A DNA stretch of 64,000 nucleotides from contig JAJDUG010000053.1 of the NCBI GenBank assembly GCA_022826755.1, forward strand, positions 1 to 64,000, given 5' to 3'. The position numbers and the translations under genes are program-made. The notes beneath the pieces are model-generated. The model was given only the letters and a program-made list of their open reading frames with translations. It was not told the origin of the DNA and did no database searches. Each line of letters starts with the position of its first letter. Positions within the stretch are counted from its first letter, which is position 1. Source of the stretch: Acidobacteriota bacterium. Its GTDB lineage: Bacteria > Acidobacteriota > Terriglobia > Versatilivoradales > Versatilivoraceae. Shown one piece after another: positions 31,766 to 39,823 of the stretch.

Positions 31766-33187
31766 ATGAGGAAAGTGATCGGCAGCGTTGTGCTTGCAGC
31801 CTTGCTTGGTGCTTTCATGGAGGCGGCCACCCAACTCCCGCCTGAGATCATGGCCGACCGCTACCTGGTGGAGGCGGAACGGCTGATGAAAGAGAAAGAG
31901 TTCAAAGCCGCTCTGGAGGCCATGGAGAAGATCGTGGCGCTGCAAAAGGAGCACGATCTATCGTTGCCTGCCGAGTTCCACTTCAAGTATGCGCAGATTG
32001 CCCAGTCGGCCGGCTTGCTCGAGGCTGCGATTGACGCTGTGAACCGATATCTGGTGGCGGCAGGGAGGGCAGGCAAGTTCTATCGGGAGGCGCTGGAGTT
32101 GCTGGACCAAGCGGAGCTGAAACAGGCCGAGTTATTGGAGGAGGCGGAAAAGAAGCAGGCTGAGCGGATAAGGGCTCAGGAAGAAGCAGACAAGCATCTG
32201 GCTGAAGCGTTGCGGCTGATTGGTGAAAAGAAGTACAAGGACACGGTTGACGTGGTCAATTCCATACTTAATTTGCGAAGGCAACATGATCTCACCTTAC
32301 CCAACGAGGTCCACTTTGTTGTTGCACGGGCGGCGTTGTCTGTGAATAGGTTCAAGCTCGCTAAGGACGCGGCGAACCAGTACTTGTCTGTGGCCGGGAC
32401 GTCAGGCAAGTACTACGGGGATTCGCAGGAGTTGTTGGAGGAAGTCCGCGCAAAGATACGTGAGGAAGCCCGCGCAAAGTGGCTGAGTCCGAACGAGATG
32501 GTGGTGATTCCCGGGGGGCGTTTTCAGATGGGCTGCCTGTCCGGCAAAAGCTGCGGACGGGACGAGAAACCGGTGCATGAGGTGAGGATGGCGTCGTTTG
32601 GGATGTCGAAGTATGAGGTGACGTATGAGGAATACGATCGTTTTACGGCTGAGACGGGCAGAGCACGGGCGGAGGACAAAGGCTGGGGGAGGGGGAGGCA
32701 TCCGGTGATCAACGTTTCCTGGGAAGATGCGGTGGCTTATACGAAGTGGCTGTCGGAAAAGACGGGGGAGCGGTACCGGTTGCCGAGCGAGGCCGAGTGG
32801 GAGTACGCGGCGCGGGCGGGATCGACGACGAAGTATAGCTGGGGAAACGAGATTGGCCACAACCGAGCCAACTGCGATGGCTGCGGAAGCCAGTGGGATA
32901 ATGAGAAGACGGCGCCTGTGGGCTCATTCAGCCCCAACGCCTGGGGCCTGCATGACATGCACGGCAACGTGTGGGAGTGGGTGGGGGACTGCTGGAACAA
33001 GAGATACAAGGGTGCGCCGACGGATGGCTCTGCCTGGGAAACCGGCAACTGCGAGAGTCGCGTGTTGCGCGGCGGTTCGTGGAGCAACCAACCTGAGTTC
33101 CTCCGCGCTGCCATCCGCTACTGGAGCTCCACCGGCGCTCGGTACTACAGCTTCGGTTTCCGTGTGGCCCGGACGCTCACCCCTTGA
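31766..33187 (+). CDS. Secreted FGE/SUMF1-like protein with N-terminal helical repeats
   Basis: 473 residues. Signal peptide MRKVIGSVVLAALLGAFMEA, then two ~85-residue helical repeats (RYLVEAERLMKEKEFKAALE and HLAEALRLIGEKKYKDTVD, each followed by a LP-x-E-x-HF segment), a charged helix between them, and an FGE-sulfatase domain (from about residue 244): MVVIPGGRFQMG, EVTYEEYDRF, HPVINVSWEDAVAYTKWLS, RLPSEAEWEYAARAG, GLHDMHGNVWEWVGD, RVLRGGSWSNQPEFLRAA. The two catalytic cysteines of true formylglycine-generating enzymes are absent from the RGGSW segment, so a sulfatase-activating role is unlikely; a binding or other oxidase-like role is possible. It is linked to the VWA gene. Confidence 0.82.
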   Translation: MRKVIGSVVLAALLGAFMEAATQLPPEIMADRYLVEAERLMKEKEFKAALEAMEKIVALQKEHDLSLPAEFHFKYAQIAQSAGLLEAAIDAVNRYLVAAGRAGKFYREALELLDQAELKQAELLEEAEKKQAERIRAQEEADKHLAEALRLIGEKKYKDTVDVVNSILNLRRQHDLTLPNEVHFVVARAALSVNRFKLAKDAANQYLSVAGTSGKYYGDSQELLEEVRAKIREEARAKWLSPNEMVVIPGGRFQMGCLSGKSCGRDEKPVHEVRMASFGMSKYEVTYEEYDRFTAETGRARAEDKGWGRGRHPVINVSWEDAVAYTKWLSEKTGERYRLPSEAEWEYAARAGSTTKYSWGNEIGHNRANCDGCGSQWDNEKTAPVGSFSPNAWGLHDMHGNVWEWVGDCWNKRYKGAPTDGSAWETGNCESRVLRGGSWSNQPEFLRAAIRYWSSTGARYYSFGFRVARTLTP

Positions 33188-33246
33188 ATCTTCAACTCTT
33201 TACCTCGGGGGTCCAGGCCCTTGTAATTGCGAAGGGGTTCTCACCG

Positions 33247-33478
33247 TGTGAAAACAGGGGACGTTGTTGAATAAGTGGAAATATCGGGAGGGCGATTCTG
33301 TGATGCCTTGCATACGGCCTCGCGGACTCGATTCCGCGTGGTGTGACTAGCTTTGCTGCGAACCGGCCGCTTTCAGCCAAGCTTGACGGGGCGTCGGCAG
33401 CTCTTTTTCTGCCATCCAAGACTCCGAAGCCGGAACAAAGTTATTCCAGTAATTCAACAACGTCCCCTTGCTTTTCCC
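33247..33478 (+). mobile_element. MITE-like element, copy 2
   Basis: A 232 bp copy with the same terminal inverted repeats (TGTGAAAACAGGGGACG and CGTCCCCTTGCTTTTCCC) as 27379-27611, in the same orientation. The two copies bracket hybrid kinase 2 and the VWA/FGE operon, a span of about 5.6 kb. Confidence 0.75.
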
Positions 33479-33541
33479 GTGCTCCCACGGGCTGCCTTCC
33501 CGGCAAACCTCCCGCTGTCAGCCGATTGCTGCAAAAGGCTC

Positions 33542-33613
33542 GACCACAAAAGCACAAAAGGCACAAATTGAGATTCGAGACGTGTCTATGGGTGTTTTGT
33601 GCCTTTTGTGGCC
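33542..33613. repeat. GGCACAAAA hairpin repeat, copy 1
   Basis: An inverted repeat: ACCACAAAAGCACAAAAGGC near the left end and GTGCCTTTTGTGGCCATTC at the right. An inverted copy lies at 55193-55283 with matching ends. The transcript of either strand would fold into a hairpin. Confidence 0.65.
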
Positions 33614-33757
33614 ATTCAGGTATTGAAGCAAAGCAGCTATGCATAGCAGCTAGTTAGACTTGATCATTCGGTGCCAATGGGCTAACGTCGCTTACTGTTC
33701 GACAGAACCGTAAAATGGGGTTGTCTCCGCTTTCGTTAGCGACTTAAGGTCAGCAAT

Positions 33758-34918
33758 ATGTCGAAACAACGGAAGTTCAAGGTCTACCTTGCTGGCCCGA
33801 TCAGTGGATGTAACCGGGTCCAGGTGCGCCGGTGGCGCGAGGAAATCGAGCAGAAGTACGACAAGGATTTTGAGTGTAGTGATCCCAGCAAGTATATATA
33901 TCCCAATGAGATAGACTCCAGTGAGGCGTCATCGGGAGAGAAAAAGACAACCCCTTCCCAAATTGTTGAAGCTGATCTCTCTTTGATCGGAAAGGCGGAC
34001 GGACTGCTCGCGAACATGTGGCGTGAATCCATAGGAACCGCCATTGGCATTGTCCACGCAAACTTGGCAGGGAAACCGGTGGTTGTCGCTGATCCGAACC
34101 ACCTGGGCAGCAAGACACTTGCCTTCTACGCGGATAGGGTGGAGGAGACGCCACTGAAGGCCGCGACATTCCTGCGGAAACTCTTGCGCACCGAGGCGAA
34201 GTGGAGCGTCCTAAAATCGTCTGGGCGAGTGGAGTCGTTTAACCGCCGGAAGTTAATGGACGCAATCCGCTCGGCCTGCCGTAACGCCAAGTGCGATGAC
34301 GTCGTGGGGCCGAGGCTCGTTTCGTCGAAAGTGATCGGTCGGTTGCAGGAGAGTAGCCGAAGTTTGAAGGAGCAATTTCCAACAACGCAGCTCGATGATG
34401 TGATCCGGGAGGCATTGAAGGAACTCGAAAATGACTTTAAGGCCATTGAGGGAGTTTTGTCGACATGGGAGCGCCTCCGGGAAGAGGAGCAAATCGGCTT
34501 TCCGTTACAATCTCCAAGCAGTGCAGCGTTCCAAAAACCAGCGACCCAGGCTCGTGTTGAAATCTCTACAGGGGGGAGGAAGAACCACGCCACGATTTGG
34601 GGAAAGCCGGTGAATCAACTCCGCGATATTCCGTCAGCTCGGGCCCGTCGCGTGTTCGAGATCATCGGCGAGACCCACGGCATCACGCGGATAACCCTGG
34701 GACCTAAAGGTCAAGGTAATAAAGAATCCCGATCCTCTTGCAAGGCAACCGTCAATACGTCCAAGACGCTTGGAGTCATCGAAGGAAAACTGTTCGACCC
34801 TAAGGGAGCGGAAGGAACGATGCAGACGTTTCAGGTAAGGGTACAATACGAGTCCGACAAGGGAGCGATTCTGAAAGACATCATCAAGAAACTGGAGGAG
34901 GGCGATCTTCTGGCCTGA
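33758..34918 (+). CDS. Nucleoside 2-deoxyribosyltransferase-like domain fused to an ATP-cone-like domain
   Basis: 386 residues, no signal peptide. Residues 8-135 resemble the nucleoside 2-deoxyribosyltransferase fold: KVYLAGPISG at the start, IVEADLSLIGKADGLLANM and SIGTAIGIVHANLAGKPVVV. In catalytic members the nucleophilic glutamate lies in GTA-x-E-IG; here it is Gly (GTAIGIVHA), so hydrolysis or transfer is doubtful. Residues 148-222 (KWSVLKSSGRVESFNRRKLM, then a helical stretch ending TTQLDDVIREAL) fit the ATP-cone, the allosteric nucleotide sensor of ribonucleotide reductases. Residues 275-386 are unrecognised. GC content is visibly lower than in neighbours, which suggests transfer. It is convergent with another gene of the same superfamily. 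A role in sensing nucleotides is an inference. Confidence 0.6.
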   Translation: MSKQRKFKVYLAGPISGCNRVQVRRWREEIEQKYDKDFECSDPSKYIYPNEIDSSEASSGEKKTTPSQIVEADLSLIGKADGLLANMWRESIGTAIGIVHANLAGKPVVVADPNHLGSKTLAFYADRVEETPLKAATFLRKLLRTEAKWSVLKSSGRVESFNRRKLMDAIRSACRNAKCDDVVGPRLVSSKVIGRLQESSRSLKEQFPTTQLDDVIREALKELENDFKAIEGVLSTWERLREEEQIGFPLQSPSSAAFQKPATQARVEISTGGRKNHATIWGKPVNQLRDIPSARARRVFEIIGETHGITRITLGPKGQGNKESRSSCKATVNTSKTLGVIEGKLFDPKGAEGTMQTFQVRVQYESDKGAILKDIIKKLEEGDLLA

Positions 34919-35010
34919 CGGGCCGTCCGCAATTCCCACGTCCGCAAGTGCGTTCTATAACGATAGGCGGACCGTCAACATGAAGGGGCTTCACTGTCGA
35001 AAACGCAACA

Positions 35011-35487
35011 CTACCTGCCGCTCAACCATTGGGCCAGCGCTTTGTCCGGGTCTGCCAGTTCCTCCATCGAGGTGTACCAACTGGATTCCCAGCCATTTTC
35101 CGGAAGTCCGGTGAATACCATCAGGTTGATGGGGTAGCCCTCGCTGTCGGTGCAGCGACGGAAGTCGTCCCGGAAGAGGAACACCGGCTTATTCCAGGCG
35201 ATCGCCATTCCCAGTTCCACCATAACGCCTTCGTCGGGTGGACAGCCGTTGACCACTGCAAACAGCCCATCCGCTTCCCGTACGTCGCGAAGGTCGGCCT
35301 GGCCGATCCGATAGGCCCAGTTGGGACTGCTCCGGTCGATCTGGTTGTTACGGGCAAAGGGCTCCCAGACTTCGGCTCCCATCGACTCCAGGGCCGATAC
35401 CAGTTCCTGCAGCGGACCCCGGCGCTGCTGAGCCGAAAATCCGTAGGGATTGGCCAGATACAGGGTCTTGGGATTCGTGGTGTTCAT
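35011..35487 (-). CDS. Nucleoside 2-deoxyribosyltransferase family protein
   Basis: 158 residues from ATG 35487. Visible motifs are TLYLANPYGFSAQQR at the N-terminus, WEPFARNNQ, READGLFAVVNG, and PPDEGVMVELGMAIAWNKPV, in which the glutamate of VELG fits the catalytic nucleophile. The family cleaves or transfers N-glycosidic bonds of (deoxy)nucleosides or nucleotides. A reading from 35544 adds 19 unconserved residues. It is convergent with the cone-fused relative that lacks this glutamate, 92 bp away. The pairing of an active and an inactive-looking member is notable. Confidence 0.75.
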   Translation of the reverse strand: MNTTNPKTLYLANPYGFSAQQRRGPLQELVSALESMGAEVWEPFARNNQIDRSSPNWAYRIGQADLRDVREADGLFAVVNGCPPDEGVMVELGMAIAWNKPVFLFRDDFRRCTDSEGYPINLMVFTGLPENGWESSWYTSMEELADPDKALAQWLSGR

Positions 35488-35576
35488 GTCAGCAGATCTC
35501 CGATTGGAACTCCCACGCGGATGTGTCTTTCTCCTCATCGACAATTGGCAAATCCCTCTTGAGGCTCCGCCAACTC

Positions 35577-35632
35577 CTTAGTGTGACTTCGTGGACCTTC
35601 GTGCCCCTTCGTGGATATCTTTTTATCTTCAT
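35577..35632 (+). repeat. Dispersed CTTCGTG-family repeat
   Basis: Right-end copy with CTTCGTGGACCTTCGTGCCC and CTTCGTGGATATCTTTTTAT, more diverged than the other copies. Between two minus-strand genes; its 3' end reaches into the stop region of the hydrolase gene. Confidence 0.6.
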
Positions 35633-36501
35633 TGCTTGTGGGTCTGAGGCGAGTCCTCGCCATCCGGTCCGCTGCCCGAGACCTCATTCAGGAAGTCGTC
35701 GATTTTCTTCCAGTAGGATTGTCCCCCTACGGCAAACACATCATTGTGGGCGGCGCCGGGAACCGGCAGCCACTCCTTGGGCTCCGGGGCCGCTTCAAAG
35801 AGGGCCCGGCCCAGGGAGAGGGGGACCGTCCTGTCCCGGTCGCCGTGAATGGCCAGCAGCGGGCAGCTCAGGCCCCTGATCTTGGGCAGGGAATCGAAAG
35901 GGTCCTTCATCAACAGGCCCACGGGCAGAAGAGGGTACCGGTGTTGGCCGACATCCGCGGCCGACGAGAAACCCGATTGGATGATGAGTCCGGCCGGCGC
36001 GGCTCGTGTCGCCATCTCCACCGCCACTCCGGATCCCAGTGATTCTCCGAGGTAAGCCAGTTTCCGACCCGGGTCCCTGGCGAGCCAGTTCACCGCGGCC
36101 CGGGCATCCCGGTAGAGGCCCGTCTCGGTGGGAGTTCCCGAGTTGCCCCCGTACCCACGATAGTCCAGAAGAAGAAGGCCGTAGCCCAGGCGGTGAAAGT
36201 CCCGCGCCCACTCGAGGCGATCGGCGCGGTTGCCGCCGTTGCCGGGAAAATAGACCAGGGTCAGCGGCTTTTCTCCCGGCCAGTGCCAGCCCTGCAACCG
36301 GTGCCCGTCCTCTGTTGGCAGCGCGACTTCCTGGAGTCCCCGGAATGCCTCTCCCCGGGGCAGGGGAACCGGATCGGGGTTGGGGAAGTACTGGAGTTTC
36401 CTCTGCAAAAGGTAGACGCTTCCGACCAGGACGACATAGATCACCACCAGGCCCTTCAGGAGCGGCCACAGGAAGGAGAGGTCGTGCTGGGAGGTCGCCA
36501 T
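35629..36501 (-). CDS. Membrane-anchored alpha/beta hydrolase
   Basis: 290 residues from ATG 36501. The N-terminus has one membrane helix (LLKGLVVIYVVLVGSVYLL), so the protein is anchored with the hydrolase domain outside the cytoplasm or at the membrane surface. The domain has LVYFPGNGGNRADRLEWA, LLLDYRGYGGNSGTPTE, nucleophile elbow YLGESLGSGVA, and acid-histidine segments IHGDRDRTVP and AAHNDVF. It resembles the BEM46/ABHD13-type family. Its ATG overlaps the prolyl oligopeptidase stop (ATGA), so the two are co-translated. Confidence 0.82.
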   Translation of the reverse strand: MATSQHDLSFLWPLLKGLVVIYVVLVGSVYLLQRKLQYFPNPDPVPLPRGEAFRGLQEVALPTEDGHRLQGWHWPGEKPLTLVYFPGNGGNRADRLEWARDFHRLGYGLLLLDYRGYGGNSGTPTETGLYRDARAAVNWLARDPGRKLAYLGESLGSGVAVEMATRAAPAGLIIQSGFSSAADVGQHRYPLLPVGLLMKDPFDSLPKIRGLSCPLLAIHGDRDRTVPLSLGRALFEAAPEPKEWLPVPGAAHNDVFAVGGQSYWKKIDDFLNEVSGSGPDGEDSPQTHKQ

Positions 36502-38711
36502 CAGTTGTTTCCGGTTCGGGAGGAGTCCGCCGCCTCCGCATCGGACAGCTCCATCTTCAAGGCGTGGACCACGAAACCCCACTGGTCGGCCACTTCCTCG
36601 ATGATCTTGCCGGTGGGCTTGCCGGCTCCGTGGCCGGCCTGGGTCTCGATCCGGATGAGCACGGGCGCCTCGCCGGACTGGGCGGCCTGCAGGGCGGCGG
36701 CGAACTTGTAGCTGTGAGCCGGCACCACCCGGTCGTCATGGTCGGCGGTGGTGATGAGGGTCGGCGGGTAGCGAGCGCCCTGCCGGAGGTTGTGAAGCGG
36801 GGAGTAGGCCAGCAGCGCCTTGAACTGTTGGGGATCCTCGGAGGATCCGTAGTCCGATACCCAGGCCCATCCGATGGTGAATTTCTGGAAACGCAGCATG
36901 TCCAGCACCCCGACTGCCGGCAGGGCCGCGCCGAACAGTTCCGGTCGCTGGGTCATGACGGCTCCCACCAGCAACCCTCCGTTGCTGCGCCCGCCGATGG
37001 CCAACTGGGAAGGACGGGTGTATCCCTGCCGGATCAGCCATTCGGCAGCCGCGATGAAGTCATCGAAAACGTTCTGCTTGTTTTCCTTGGTCCCGGCCCG
37101 GTGCCACTCCTCTCCGTACTCGCCGCCGCCGCGTAGATTGGGAATTGCCAACACGCCCCCCAGTTCCAGCCAGACCAGGTTGGAGACGGAGAAGTAGGGA
37201 GTGATGGAGATGTTGAAGCCCCCGTAGCCGTAGAGGTAGGTTGGGTGCGGTCGCTCCGTTGAGAGGCCCTTCCGGTGAGTCAGGAACATGGGGACCCGGG
37301 TTCCGTCCTTGCTACGGTAGAAGACCTGACGAGTTTCATAGGCGCCGGCGTCGAAGTCGACGCTGGGCTCACGGAACAGCCGCCGCTCACCTGATTCGAG
37401 GTCCTGGTGGAAAATAGTCAGAGGAGTGGTGAAGCTGGTAAAACCGAAGAAGGTTTCCGAGTCGTCTTTTTTGCCGTCGAGGCCGGTGACGGTGCCGAGT
37501 CCGGGAAGGTCAATGGAGCCGGCCGACTCTCCTTCGAGCCCAAAGAGCCGCACCAGGGAGTGGGCGTCCTTGAGGTAGGTGGCGATGAACCGGTGGTTGA
37601 CCAGGCTCACCTGTTCCAGCGTTTCGGCCGATTCCGGGATGACTTCCCGCCAGTTCGACCGCCCCGGCCGTCGAACGTCCACCGCAATGACCCGCCCCCG
37701 CGGGGCCTCCAGGTCGGTGCTGAACCAGAAAAGGGAACCCTCGTTGCCGATGAAGCGGTAGGAAGCGTCGAAGTCGTCCAACAGGGGAACCACCTCCGAG
37801 GCGGTGCCTTCGAGTGCCCGGATATAGACGCGGTTTCGCCTGTCGGTGCCTTTCCAGACGTGGATGACCAGGTAGCTCCCGTCCTCGGTGACCCGAGAGC
37901 TGAAGCCCCACTCCTTGCGGTCGGGACGCTCGTAGATCAGCACATCCTCCGACTGGGGTGTGCCGATTCGGTGGTAGAAGAGTTTCTGGTGGTAGTGGGT
38001 GTCCGCCGAGCCGGCAGTTCCCTTGGGTTCGTCGTAGCGGCTGTAGTAGAATCCCCGGTTGTCATGGTCCCATGAGGCTCCGGAAAACTTGATCCAACGC
38101 AGCGTCTCCTTCAAGTCTTTGCCTGTCGAGACCTCTCGAATCTTCCATTCCATCCAATCCGAACCGGAGGTTGAGAGACCGTAGGCCATGAACCTGCCAT
38201 CAGGACTGATGGAATAGTTGGCCAGGGAGATGGTCCCTTGATCGGACAGCCGGTTGGGGTCCAGCAGCACCCGGGGCTTGCCGGTCAGGCTGGGAACCGT
38301 ATAGAGCACGCTTTGGTTCTGGAGGCCGTCGTTCTTTCGGTAAAAGTAGCGGCCGCCTTCCTTGTGGGGTACGCCGTAGCGTTCATAGTTCCACAGCCGC
38401 TCCAGTTTCCTCCTGATGGGTCCCCGCTGGGATATTTTTCCGAGGTAACGGAAGGTCAGTGAATTTTGGGCCTGAATCCAGGAACGCGTTTCTTCCGAAT
38501 CGGGGGTTTCGAGCCAGCGATAGGGGTCCCGGACATCGATGCCATGGTAGCGGTCGACCTGATCGGCTTTCCTGGACTTGGGGTAGGCAAGGGTGAGGTC
38601 TTCGGGTGAGGTGCCCGAGGCGTGGATTCGTGGCTGCATGATCGCCCCTGCCAACCATCCCAGGGATAGTGCCGCCGTCAAGACAACTACGAGGGCAAGC
38701 GCGCGTTTCAT
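36501..38711 (-). CDS. Prolyl oligopeptidase family serine peptidase (S9)
   Basis: 736 residues from ATG 38711, beginning with a signal peptide (MKRALALVVVLTAALSLGWL), so it is exported. An N-terminal beta-propeller (opens with YHGIDVRDPYRWLE, typical of S9A) is followed by the peptidase domain: AIPNLRGGGEYGEEWH, nucleophile AIGGRSNGGLLVG, acid in TTADHDDRVVPAHSYKF and histidine in ETQAGHGAG. It cleaves short peptides after proline. A longer reading from 38783 adds a hydrophilic leader. It is coupled to the downstream hydrolase. Confidence 0.92.
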   Translation of the reverse strand: MKRALALVVVLTAALSLGWLAGAIMQPRIHASGTSPEDLTLAYPKSRKADQVDRYHGIDVRDPYRWLETPDSEETRSWIQAQNSLTFRYLGKISQRGPIRRKLERLWNYERYGVPHKEGGRYFYRKNDGLQNQSVLYTVPSLTGKPRVLLDPNRLSDQGTISLANYSISPDGRFMAYGLSTSGSDWMEWKIREVSTGKDLKETLRWIKFSGASWDHDNRGFYYSRYDEPKGTAGSADTHYHQKLFYHRIGTPQSEDVLIYERPDRKEWGFSSRVTEDGSYLVIHVWKGTDRRNRVYIRALEGTASEVVPLLDDFDASYRFIGNEGSLFWFSTDLEAPRGRVIAVDVRRPGRSNWREVIPESAETLEQVSLVNHRFIATYLKDAHSLVRLFGLEGESAGSIDLPGLGTVTGLDGKKDDSETFFGFTSFTTPLTIFHQDLESGERRLFREPSVDFDAGAYETRQVFYRSKDGTRVPMFLTHRKGLSTERPHPTYLYGYGGFNISITPYFSVSNLVWLELGGVLAIPNLRGGGEYGEEWHRAGTKENKQNVFDDFIAAAEWLIRQGYTRPSQLAIGGRSNGGLLVGAVMTQRPELFGAALPAVGVLDMLRFQKFTIGWAWVSDYGSSEDPQQFKALLAYSPLHNLRQGARYPPTLITTADHDDRVVPAHSYKFAAALQAAQSGEAPVLIRIETQAGHGAGKPTGKIIEEVADQWGFVVHALKMELSDAEAADSSRTGNN

Positions 38712-38957
38712 GAGAAATCTTGAATTTAGGAATCGGTGCGGCCGTTTCGGCTTGTGCCAGATGATCGGTCGTGACGCCAGCACCTCCGACTAAAATACAG
38801 CAGCGTCCACCATTGGGCAATGGGCGTCCAAATCCCTATAGTGGGGAGTGGAGATTGGATAGTGATTTAATCGATACGTTAAGCAACTTGTCGATCTCGG
38901 CGAAGTCTTTTCGATAAAGCTAAACGAGGTTGTCAGTTGTTTCAGACAGGGGTCTCA

Positions 38958-39719
38958 GTGTCACCAGTGATTCTGGCTGTCAATAACCTGTTCAAGAGAT
39001 ATGGGGACCTGGTCGCGGTGGATCGGGTCAGCTTTTCGGTCCATTGCCAGGAAATCTTCGGCATCCTCGGGCCCAACGGCGCCGGAAAGACCTCCACTCT
39101 GGAAATGATCGAAACGCTGAGGCCCATCGATGCCGGGACGGTCATTCTGGATGGGCTGGACGTCAGCAGCCACCCCCGGCAGGTTCAGCAGCGGATTGGC
39201 GTTCAACTCCAGTCGGCTTCCTTTTTCGAGAAACTCAATCTGAAGGAGTTGCTGCTCTTGTTGGGAGAACTCTACGGCCGGGTGGTCGATCCGTTGGAAC
39301 TGTTGAGCGAGGTGGATCTGCAGGATCGGGCCAAAGCGCAGGTGGAGCAGCTTTCGGGAGGGCAGCAACAGCGATTCTCCATAGCCGCGTCCCTGGTGAA
39401 CGATCCGCTGCTGGTATTTCTGGACGAGCCGACCACCGGACTGGACCCTCAGGCCAGACGACACCTCTGGGGAGTTATTCGCAGAATCCGTTCCGAGGGA
39501 AAGACGGTGGTCCTGACGACCCATTACATGGAAGAGGCCGAGGAGTTGTGCGATCGAGTGGCCATCATGGACCGGGGGCGTATTGTTGCCGATGCGCCCC
39601 CCCGCACGCTCATCGGCGACCTGCTGGCATCCGGATTCAAGAAGGAACGAGTGGAGCGGCTGGCCAACCTGGAAGACGTCTTTCTCCACCTCACCGGCCA
39701 CGCCTTGCAAGAGGATTGA
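38958..39719 (+). CDS. ABC transporter ATP-binding protein
   Basis: 253 residues with Walker A GPNGAGKTS, Q-loop GVQLQSASFFEKL, signature LSGGQQQRFSIA, Walker B LLVFLDEPTTGLDPQ and H-loop TTHYMEEAEEL. It belongs to the DrrA/CcmA-like exporters that pair with ABC-2 permeases. I favour GTG 38958 with AGGGG 5 bp upstream over TTG 38937. Upstream DNA is AT-rich (38840-38935) and probably holds the promoter. The permease gene follows 104 bp later. Confidence 0.92.
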   Translation: MSPVILAVNNLFKRYGDLVAVDRVSFSVHCQEIFGILGPNGAGKTSTLEMIETLRPIDAGTVILDGLDVSSHPRQVQQRIGVQLQSASFFEKLNLKELLLLLGELYGRVVDPLELLSEVDLQDRAKAQVEQLSGGQQQRFSIAASLVNDPLLVFLDEPTTGLDPQARRHLWGVIRRIRSEGKTVVLTTHYMEEAEELCDRVAIMDRGRIVADAPPRTLIGDLLASGFKKERVERLANLEDVFLHLTGHALQED

Positions 39720-39823
39720 AGCGGAGACTTCGCCCGGCCCTCGCCGGGACCGATGAAATATCGGAGGAAGTGCCTGGAAACGCTGGCAATTCCGGCTCAC
39801 TCCGCAACACGCGGTGACGAACC

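Larger units (their letters stand above)
33188..33757. other. Repeat-rich intergenic region
   Basis: 570 bp holding copy 2 of the 232 bp element (33247-33478) and a GGCACAAAA-type hairpin repeat (33542-33613). No gene is supported. It separates the sensory/secretion block from the nucleotide-sensing pair. Confidence 0.6.

Noticed and set aside
36006-37136. Plus-strand 376-codon frame opposite the hydrolase and prolyl oligopeptidase genes
   Set aside because: Shadow of two genes with intact catalytic motifs on the minus strand.
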